From contig CAKZKZ010000425.1 of the NCBI GenBank assembly GCA_937124495.1, positions 1-5,290 of the forward strand: a stretch of DNA of 5,290 bases, read 5' to 3'. Made by a program: the position numbers and the translations under genes. This DNA is from an uncultured Dokdonia sp. Its GTDB lineage: Bacteria > Bacteroidota > Bacteroidia > Flavobacteriales > Flavobacteriaceae. Within the stretch, counting starts at the first letter, position 1. Each line of letters begins with the position of its first letter. A model generated the notes under the pieces. The model was not told the DNA's origin. It saw only the letters and a program-made list of their open reading frames with translations, and did no database searches. This document shows, piece after piece, positions 1 to 5,290 of this stretch.

Positions 1-1785
1 AATGATGACCCTAGGGTGATTATTATTAAAATAGCAGATCGCTTGCATAATATGCAAACCATGGATTCTATGCGACCTGACAAACAGGTGAAAATCTCTA
101 GCGAGACTCTCTATATCTATGCACCACTTGCCCATAGAATGGGTCTTTATAATATCAAAACAGAACTCGAAGATTTAAGTCTTAAATACACAGAACCTGA
201 TGTATATAAAGATATTAGAGAGAGAATAAAGGAAAGCAAAGAAGATCAAGACAAATACATAAGAGATTTCAAAAAAGTCATTGAAGACTCGCTCAACTTA
301 GAAGGATTAGAATATGAGATAAAAGGACGTCCTAAATCTATTTATAGCATACGACGTAAAATCATGAATCAAGGAGTTAGCTTTGATGAAATCTATGATA
401 AATTTGCGATTCGTATTATATATAAAAGTGACGTTGCAAATGAGAAGTTCTTAGCTTGGAAAATATACTCTATTGTTACTGATCACTTTAGACCCAATCC
501 AACACGTTTAAGAGATTGGATATCATCTCCCAAAACGACAGGATATGAAGCACTTCATATCACCGTAATGGGACTTAAAGGAAGATGGGTAGAAGTTCAA
601 ATACGTTCTGAACGTATGAACGAAATTGCAGAAAAAGGATATGCAGCTCACTTTAAATATAAACAAGGTGATGACGGAGATAAAGGGCTAGATGAATGGA
701 TTAATAGATTACAAGAAGCTCTAGAAAATCCAGATACTAATGCGGTTGATTTTGTAGAAAACTTCAAACTAAACTTATATAATAAGGAGATTTTTGTATT
801 TACCCCTCAAGGAGATCTTAAATCACTCCCAAAAGGCGCTACTCCTTTGGATTTTGCTTTTAGCGTTCATACTGAAGTAGGCTTGCATACTAGAGGAGGT
901 CGTGTCAATGGAAAATTAGTGCCATTAAGTCACGAATTAAAAAGTGGTGATCAGGTAGAAATCATTACTTCCGATCAAGCAAAACCTACAAATAACTGGT
1001 TAGATTACGCCACAACAGCTAGAGCAAGAGCAAAAATTAAATCTTCTCTAAAAGATGAGAAAAAAGAAACTGCTTCTGAAGGAAAAGTCATTCTTACACG
1101 AAAGCTAAAATCTCAAAAAATACAACTTAATGAAAAGACAATTAATGAACTAGTCTCCTATTTTAAGCTAAATACGAGTTTAGACCTTTTTTATCGAGTT
1201 GGAATAGGCACTATTGACAATAAAATGATCAAGGAGTTTGCGACACAACGCAGCAATGCCTTCATGAGCTTTTTTAAGAATAAAATAAGGAAGCCCACCT
1301 CGTTAGAAAATGTAGATCGAGATGAAATTACTAATAAATATGACGACCTCGTTTTTGGTACAGATGAACAACAACTAGATTATAAATTTTCGAACTGCTG
1401 TAATCCTATCCCTGGCGATCCTGTATTTGGGTTTACAACTATTAATGAAGGTATTAAAGTTCATAAAAACAACTGCCCTAATGCCATCTCCATGCGAAGT
1501 AAATATGCATATCGGGTCTTACCTGCAAAATGGATAGACTCAAGTGCTCAAGGACATAAAGTAGATATACGGCTTACTGGTATTGATGCTCAAGGACTTG
1601 TAAACGACGTTACAAAAGAGATTTCTGATCATATGCACGTAAATATTAAAGGCATTAGTTTTACAACAAATGGCGGTATTTTTAATGGAAACATTACCGT
1701 TATTATTCAAAACAAAGAACATCTTAAAAAGTTAATGGATAATCTTAAAAAAATCAATGGAATTGACAAAGTCACTCGATTATAA
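1..1785 (+). CDS. spoT: RelA/SpoT family bifunctional (p)ppGpp synthetase/hydrolase, 5'-partial
   Basis: This long RSH enzyme makes (p)ppGpp from GTP/GDP and ATP and hydrolyses it, driving the stringent response in the cytoplasm. 594 residues are visible, in frame from base 1. The GTG at 16 is not the start, because the family match already runs through the first codons (NDDPRVIIIKIADRLHNM). I estimate about 140 N-terminal residues, including the HD motif, lie outside the window. Visible in order: the end of the HD hydrolase domain with metal/substrate residues D13 and N17 of DRLHN; the synthetase domain with GRPKSIYSI (109-117), RLRD (169-172), GYEALHITV (181-189) and VEVQIRS (197-203); TGS domain (about 261-325); a linking helical region; the conserved-cysteine domain with C466, C467, H488 and C492; and a C-terminal ACT domain (about 519-594). 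RLRD fits the basic RxKD signature of bifunctional enzymes rather than the acidic ExDD of RelA-only synthetases. No frameshift is seen. It is upstream of fur with a 29 bp gap. Confidence 0.96.
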   Translation, partial: NDDPRVIIIKIADRLHNMQTMDSMRPDKQVKISSETLYIYAPLAHRMGLYNIKTELEDLSLKYTEPDVYKDIRERIKESKEDQDKYIRDFKKVIEDSLNLEGLEYEIKGRPKSIYSIRRKIMNQGVSFDEIYDKFAIRIIYKSDVANEKFLAWKIYSIVTDHFRPNPTRLRDWISSPKTTGYEALHITVMGLKGRWVEVQIRSERMNEIAEKGYAAHFKYKQGDDGDKGLDEWINRLQEALENPDTNAVDFVENFKLNLYNKEIFVFTPQGDLKSLPKGATPLDFAFSVHTEVGLHTRGGRVNGKLVPLSHELKSGDQVEIITSDQAKPTNNWLDYATTARARAKIKSSLKDEKKETASEGKVILTRKLKSQKIQLNEKTINELVSYFKLNTSLDLFYRVGIGTIDNKMIKEFATQRSNAFMSFFKNKIRKPTSLENVDRDEITNKYDDLVFGTDEQQLDYKFSNCCNPIPGDPVFGFTTINEGIKVHKNNCPNAISMRSKYAYRVLPAKWIDSSAQGHKVDIRLTGIDAQGLVNDVTKEISDHMHVNIKGISFTTNGGIFNGNITVIIQNKEHLKKLMDNLKKINGIDKVTRL

Positions 1786-1798
1786 TTCCGTAACTTTA
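1763..1798 (+). promoter_or_regulatory. Possible internal promoter for fur-purA
   Basis: TAACTTTA at 1791-1798 matches the Bacteroidota -7 element TAnnTTTG at every fixed base except the last G. A TTGACA at 1763-1768, inside the end of the rel reading frame, could serve as the -33 element. The gap from TTG to the -7 box is 25 bp, slightly longer than the usual 17-23. Transcription would begin about 10 bp before the fur start. AT-rich DNA yields such matches by chance, so this is tentative; fur and purA may simply be read through from rel. Confidence 0.3.
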
Positions 1799-1814
1799 CA
1801 TCTTTAATAGCACT

Positions 1815-2267
1815 ATGAGTGTAAATTCTACCATAAACAAAGATCAAGAAGTTGTAAAGAGTGTCTTTACAACATACTTGGAAGAAAAAGGACATCGTAA
1901 AACCCCTGAGCGTTACGCTATATTACAGGAAATATACAACAACGATGAGCACTTCGATATAGAGTCTCTTTATATCAACATGAAAAACAAAAATTATCGT
2001 GTAAGTCGTGCTACCCTTTATAATACTATAGAACTCTTACTGGAATGTGGATTGGTACGTAAGCATCAATTTGGAAACGCGCAGGCACAATACGAAAAGT
2101 CCTATTTTGATAAGCAACACGATCACGTGATCTTATCGAATGGTGAAGTGATTGAGTTTTGTGACCCACGTATACAAGCTATTAAGAAAACCATTGAAGA
2201 AGTTTTTGATATCACTATAGATAAACACTCTCTTTACTTTTACGGAACGAAAAACACCTCTAACTAA
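1815..2267 (+). CDS. fur: Fur family transcriptional regulator
   Basis: A 150-residue protein, normal Fur length, expected to be a metal-dependent dimeric DNA-binding regulator, most likely iron-responsive. The N-terminal winged helix (about 15-85) includes KTPERYAIL and the recognition-helix region YRVSRATLYNTIELL (61-75). The C-terminal dimerisation domain carries QHDH (101-104), EVIEF (111-115) and HSLYFYG (138-144). Aligned by eye to E. coli Fur, the regulatory site is intact (H46, E94, H102, H104, E114). The CxxC structural zinc pair is absent: the only cysteines are C78 and C116. At the second metal site two ligands are glutamine (Q101, Q121). E114 rather than Asp argues against PerR. 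The ATG at 1815 gives the expected N-terminus; there is no Shine-Dalgarno sequence. It sits between rel and purA, 9 bp before purA, so it is probably cotranscribed with purA. Fur is the best family call; Zur or another metal specificity cannot be excluded. Confidence 0.92.
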   Translation: MSVNSTINKDQEVVKSVFTTYLEEKGHRKTPERYAILQEIYNNDEHFDIESLYINMKNKNYRVSRATLYNTIELLLECGLVRKHQFGNAQAQYEKSYFDKQHDHVILSNGEVIEFCDPRIQAIKKTIEEVFDITIDKHSLYFYGTKNTSN

Positions 2268-2276
2268 TATATACGA

Positions 2277-3548
2277 ATGGCAGTAGACTTACTACTAGGG
2301 CTCCAATGGGGCGACGAAGGAAAAGGAAAAATTGTAGACGTACTTACTAAAGATTATGACATTATTGCTAGGTTTCAAGGCGGTCCAAATGCAGGACACA
2401 CCTTAGAATTTGATGGTATAAAACATGTCTTAAGAACAATCCCATCTGGTATTTTCCATAAAACAGCTATGAATGTTATAGGAAATGGCGTTGTCATTGA
2501 TCCTGTTGTTTTTGTAAAAGAATTAGAAGGACTAGATCAATTTGATATTGATTACAAAGCAAAGTTAATTATATCTCGTAAAGCACATTTAATACTTCCT
2601 ACACATCGATTATTAGATGCTGCTAGTGAAGCTAGTAAAGGGAAAGCAAAAATAGGTTCTACTTTAAAAGGTATAGGACCTACCTACATGGATAAAACAG
2701 GTAGAAATGGTATACGTGTTGGAGATTTAGAATTATCTGATTGGAAAACAAAATACCGCAACCTTGCTGATAAGCATGAAGCAATGATTTCATTTTATAA
2801 TGTAGATATACAATATGACCTACAAGAAATGGAAACTGAATTTTTTGAATCTGTAACAAGACTTAAAGAATTGACTTTTATAGACAGTGAGGAGTATTTA
2901 AACCAGGCTATTAAAGCTGGAAAAACAATTCTTGCCGAAGGAGCTCAAGGTTCTTTACTAGATATTGATTTTGGAACCTATCCATTTGTAACATCTTCAA
3001 ACACGACAGCAGCAGGTGCATGTACTGGCTTAGGTATTGCTCCTAACAAAGTAAAGGATGTATATGGGATTTTTAAAGCATATACAACTCGTGTAGGATC
3101 AGGACCTTTCCCAACGGAATTATTTGATGAAGTAGGTGCTGAGATGGCAGAAGTAGGCCGCGAATTTGGAGCTGTAACCGGACGTCCGCGTCGTTGTGGA
3201 TGGTTAGATCTTGTCGCGCTTAAATATACATGTGAGGTAAATGGGGTGACACAACTCAATATGATGAAAGGAGATGTACTTTCTGGGTTTGACACTTTAA
3301 AGGTATGTACTGCTTACACGTATAAAGGAGAAACAATTACACATTTACCATACAATATCGAACCAGAAAATGTAAATCCAGTGTACACTGAGTTTCCATG
3401 TTGGAAAGAAGATTTAACTAAAATGAGAAATGTTGATCAGTTTCCAAAAGAATTGAATGACTACATTGACTTCTTAGAAAAAGAATTAGAAATTCCTATT
3501 AAAATTGTCTCTGTAGGACCAGATCGTACACAGACTATTCTGAGATAA
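2277..3548 (+). CDS. purA: Adenylosuccinate synthetase (PurA)
   Basis: This cytoplasmic enzyme joins IMP and aspartate with GTP hydrolysis to form adenylosuccinate, the first committed step from IMP to AMP. It is 423 residues, full length for the family. Hallmarks in order: phosphate loop QWGDEGKGK (10-18) with catalytic D13; GGPNAGHT with catalytic H41; GIGPTYMDKTGR (132-143); EGAQGSLLDIDFGTYPFVTS (221-240); the loop TGRPRRCGWLD (301-311), which carries aspartate- and IMP-binding arginines; the guanine-recognition segment KGDVLSGFDT (331-340); and VSVGPDRTQTI near the C-terminus. All key residues are present. The start at 2277 places D13 and H41 at their E. coli numbers and leaves a 9 bp gap after fur, with no Shine-Dalgarno sequence. 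It is the last gene before the terminator at 3570-3602. In E. coli, PurA is inhibited by ppGpp, the product of the first gene of this cluster. Confidence 0.98.
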   Translation: MAVDLLLGLQWGDEGKGKIVDVLTKDYDIIARFQGGPNAGHTLEFDGIKHVLRTIPSGIFHKTAMNVIGNGVVIDPVVFVKELEGLDQFDIDYKAKLIISRKAHLILPTHRLLDAASEASKGKAKIGSTLKGIGPTYMDKTGRNGIRVGDLELSDWKTKYRNLADKHEAMISFYNVDIQYDLQEMETEFFESVTRLKELTFIDSEEYLNQAIKAGKTILAEGAQGSLLDIDFGTYPFVTSSNTTAAGACTGLGIAPNKVKDVYGIFKAYTTRVGSGPFPTELFDEVGAEMAEVGREFGAVTGRPRRCGWLDLVALKYTCEVNGVTQLNMMKGDVLSGFDTLKVCTAYTYKGETITHLPYNIEPENVNPVYTEFPCWKEDLTKMRNVDQFPKELNDYIDFLEKELEIPIKIVSVGPDRTQTILR

Positions 3549-3569
3549 TACATTCTCTTTATAAAATAT

Positions 3570-3602
3570 AAACCCGCAATTGTAATACATTGCGGGTTTT
3601 TT
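3570..3602 (+). terminator. Rho-independent terminator after purA
   Basis: A perfect 11 bp inverted repeat (3570-3580 pairs with 3589-3599, core AACCCGCAAT / ATTGCGGGTT) encloses an 8-base loop, and a run of six T (3597-3602) follows the stem. It begins 22 bp after the purA stop codon. This is a classic intrinsic terminator and should end the rel-fur-purA transcript, separating it from the OstA-like gene. The bases left of the stem are AT-rich but contain no T tract on the opposite strand, so it looks one-directional. Confidence 0.93.
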
Positions 3603-3654
3603 ATAGAATATCACCTTTTGACACTTCATTAACGCTTTCAAAATCCAATTTGTT

Positions 3655-3662
3655 TATTTTTG
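3655..3662 (+). promoter_or_regulatory. Putative -7 promoter box of the OstA-like gene
   Basis: TATTTTTG is an exact match to the Bacteroidota -7 consensus TAnnTTTG. It lies after the purA terminator and 5 bp before the ATG at 3668, where the downstream gene needs its own promoter. No TTTG or TTG is found at the expected 17-23 bp upstream; the nearest TTTG (3617-3620) is 34 bp away, so the -33 element is poor. If the box is used, transcription would start at or within a few bases of the ATG, giving a leaderless or nearly leaderless mRNA. Confidence 0.45.
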
Positions 3663-3667
3663 CTACA

Positions 3668-3727
3668 ATGCATATCCAAAAATACATACTTACAGTGATT
3701 GTTGTTGTTTTTGCTTTCGCGAAAGCG
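3668..3727 (+). other. Signal peptide of the OstA-like protein
   Basis: Twenty residues: a short polar start (MHIQK), a hydrophobic core rich in Val, Ile and Phe (residues 6-18), and an A18-K19-A20 site fitting the signal peptidase I AxA rule, followed by the polar, acidic stretch YTQEEERKE. There is no cysteine at the cleavage site, so it is not a lipoprotein. Cleavage a few residues later, near TQ, is the main alternative. Confidence 0.75.
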
Positions 3728-5290
3728 TATACACAAGAAGAAGAACGCAAAGAAATTGACATCACCTCTGACGTTACTCAAATTGATGAAGAGGAATACC
3801 CTGGCGCCATCGTGATGTATAAGAAAAACAAACAAGTATACATCATACATGAAGGTATTGAAATGTGGTGTGACCTTGCTTTTCATTACAAAGATGAAAA
3901 TTTTGTAAGAGCCTTAGGGAATGTGAAAATAAAACAAGGAGATTCGGTTTCTATGCGTAGTAAATATGCCGAATACAATGGAGATACAAAGTTTGCTTTT
4001 GCTGCGGGTAAAGTATGGCTTAAAAAAGATACAACAGTGGTCACTACAGATACGATGTACTTTGATCGTGTCAAACAGCAATCCTATTATCGTACAAATG
4101 GCGTTGTAACTTCTCCTAATAGTAAAATTACTAGTCGCATTGGACGTTATTACCTTGAACAAGATAAGATATCCTTTATAAGTGATGTTGTAGTCACGAA
4201 TCCAGAATATGTAATAAACAGTGAGCAACTAGACTTTTATAGTGAAACTGAACACGCATACCTATATGGTCCCACCACCATTACAAGTGAAACTTCCAAA
4301 GTCTATTGTGAACGAGGATTTTACGATACTAAAAATGATTATGGGTACTTTGTAAAAAACTCCCGTATAGATTATGACAATCGGCAAGTGTATGGAGATA
4401 GTCTCTATTTTGACAGAACTACTAATTTTGCCAGTGCTACTAATAATATTAGAGTAAAAGACACTTTAAACAAAAGTCTCATCAAAGGGCATTATGCCGA
4501 AGTATATCGAGCTAAAGACTCTGTCTTCATCACCCAACGTGCGGTTGCCATTACAGAACAAGAAGGGGATTCTATATATATACACGGTGACAAACTTATT
4601 ATTACTGGAAAACCTGAAAATCGAATTGTACGCGGGTATTATAATGTACGCATGTTTAAGAGTGATATGAGTGGTAAATGCGATTCTATTCACGTAAATC
4701 AAAAGACTGGACTTACACAGATGATACGCAGGCCTGTCTTATGGAGTGAAGAAAATCAAATCACAGGAGACAGTATACATCTTGTCAATAATGTGGTGAC
4801 AGAAAAGCTGGATTCTTTAAAGGTATTTGATAATTCATTTATTGTTCAGAAAGACTCTATAAGTGGTTATAACCAAGTAAAAGGACAGAAATTATATGGT
4901 TTTTTTAATAAAGAAAATCAGTTAGACTCAGTTAATATTTTAAATAACGCTGAGAGCATCGTGTATATGCGTCAAGAGGATGGAGAACTACAAGGTATTG
5001 ACAAAAGTAAATCAGCATCTATTACTGTTCTTTTTCGAGACAAAGCGATAGACGAAACCATAAAATATAAAAATATTAGTGGTAATATATGGCCAGAGTC
5101 TCAATTTAAACAACAGCAACAAACTTTTGATGGTTTTGAATGGAGAGGTGACGAACGACTCTTATCTAAAGAAGACATTTTTAAAGGAGAACCTCCTTTT
5201 AAACTTACAAAAATACAAGGGATTCCATTACCAGTTATAGATACTGATTTCTTTGAGGAAATTGAAGAGGGAGACCCCGAGACCCCCAGT
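3668..5290 (+). CDS. OstA-like (LptA-related) periplasmic protein, 3'-partial
   Basis: An open frame of 541 codons with no stop before the right edge. The ATG at 3668 is chosen because it opens a compact signal peptide: K5, a hydrophobic stretch about 6-18, and an AKA cleavage site at 18-20, so export to the periplasm is expected. From about residue 45 to 430 the chain is a ladder of short beta repeats of the form GDS-(L/I)-x-(F/I), a turn, then N-x-x-(V/I)-x-(V/I), for example TDTMYFD (127-133), YGDSLYFDR (242-250) and ITGDSIHLVNN (365-375). This is the OstA/LptA-type fold that in LptA and LptC binds lipid A acyl chains. It is far longer than E. coli LptA (185 residues). The last 60 or so residues are different: Gln-rich, then Pro-rich and acidic, with no membrane segment, suggesting the C-terminus is near. 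The likely role is lipopolysaccharide transport or outer-membrane assembly; the exact substrate is inferred. It follows the purA terminator and so is probably transcribed separately. Confidence 0.85.
   Translation, partial: MHIQKYILTVIVVVFAFAKAYTQEEERKEIDITSDVTQIDEEEYPGAIVMYKKNKQVYIIHEGIEMWCDLAFHYKDENFVRALGNVKIKQGDSVSMRSKYAEYNGDTKFAFAAGKVWLKKDTTVVTTDTMYFDRVKQQSYYRTNGVVTSPNSKITSRIGRYYLEQDKISFISDVVVTNPEYVINSEQLDFYSETEHAYLYGPTTITSETSKVYCERGFYDTKNDYGYFVKNSRIDYDNRQVYGDSLYFDRTTNFASATNNIRVKDTLNKSLIKGHYAEVYRAKDSVFITQRAVAITEQEGDSIYIHGDKLIITGKPENRIVRGYYNVRMFKSDMSGKCDSIHVNQKTGLTQMIRRPVLWSEENQITGDSIHLVNNVVTEKLDSLKVFDNSFIVQKDSISGYNQVKGQKLYGFFNKENQLDSVNILNNAESIVYMRQEDGELQGIDKSKSASITVLFRDKAIDETIKYKNISGNIWPESQFKQQQQTFDGFEWRGDERLLSKEDIFKGEPPFKLTKIQGIPLPVIDTDFFEEIEEGDPETPS
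3713..3726. repeat. GCTTTCGCGAAAGC palindrome, one copy
   Basis: A perfect 14 bp palindrome, one base short of the 16 bp form CGCTTTCGCGAAAGCG (T instead of C at 3712). It stands out as GC-rich in AT-rich DNA and is the only copy here; a half-site CGCTTTC lies at 3633-3639. From memory, this palindrome is highly repeated in some marine Flavobacteriaceae, inside and between genes. Here it lies within codons and is read as AFAKA at the end of the signal peptide. Its function is unknown to me. Confidence 0.7.

Noticed and set aside
16..18. GTG at 16 as the start of the RelA/SpoT gene
   Set aside because: The frame is open from base 1 and the residues before it already match the conserved hydrolase-domain segment, so the gene is cut by the window edge.
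1786..1814. Fur box or self-regulatory operator before fur
   Set aside because: I see no GATAATGATWATCATTATC-like inverted repeat in this gap or near the putative promoter.
1540..1895. Two short minus-strand open frames across the rel-fur junction
   Set aside because: They overlap conserved coding sequence of rel (ACT domain) and fur, and have no recognisable protein features.
2621..2638. Near-repeat GCTAGTGAA GCTAGTAAA in purA
   Set aside because: It encodes ASEASK in a normal part of PurA; two imperfect 9 bp copies are within chance and codon bias.
2978..3295. Minus-strand open frame of 105 codons
   Set aside because: It lies wholly inside purA, whose product is unmistakable, and its translation resembles no family I know.
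3549..3667. Small gene, riboswitch or small RNA in the purA-OstA gap
   Set aside because: Apart from the terminator and the -7 box, the 119 bp show no conserved structure or open frame that I can support.
3638..4702. Several minus-strand open frames of 62-104 codons
   Set aside because: They lie antisense to the OstA-like gene, overlap one another, and show compositions typical of reverse-strand reading; the + strand frame has a signal peptide and a coherent repeat pattern.

Overview
The window looks like ordinary chromosomal DNA from a Bacteroidota member, most likely a marine Flavobacteriaceae species of the Dokdonia/Krokinobacter type. The DNA is visibly AT-rich. None of the three visible gene starts has a Shine-Dalgarno sequence. 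Bacteroidota-style TAnnTTTG promoter elements can be seen, and the proteins read like flavobacterial versions of their families. A GCTTTCGCGAAAGC palindrome, which I recall as very common in some marine flavobacterial genomes, is present once. The genus is an inference; the class is better supported.

All genes are on the + strand and are packed tightly. Positions 1-1785 hold the C-terminal four fifths of a long bifunctional RelA/SpoT (Rel) ppGpp synthetase/hydrolase, cut by the left edge. After 29 bp comes a Fur-family regulator (1815-2267). Only 9 bp later begins purA, adenylosuccinate synthetase (2277-3548). A strong intrinsic terminator (3570-3602) closes this rel-fur-purA unit. The only sizeable intergenic gap (3549-3667, 119 bp) holds that terminator and a perfect -7 promoter box. 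Next is a large OstA-like (LptA-related) envelope protein with a signal peptide, starting at 3668 and still open at the right edge (541 codons seen).

Functionally, Rel sets the (p)ppGpp level and PurA commits IMP to AMP synthesis. PurA is a known target of ppGpp inhibition in other bacteria, so enzyme and target share a transcription unit here, with an iron-type regulator between them. The OstA-like protein is a separate unit, probably concerned with carrying lipopolysaccharide or another lipid across the periplasm.

I found no CRISPR array, tRNA, rRNA, insertion sequence or phage gene. I see no wholly new system. The points most worth a second look are the palindrome that encodes the signal-peptidase site of the OstA-like protein, its probably leaderless start, the long beta-repeat ladder of that protein, and the reduced metal-site set of the Fur protein.
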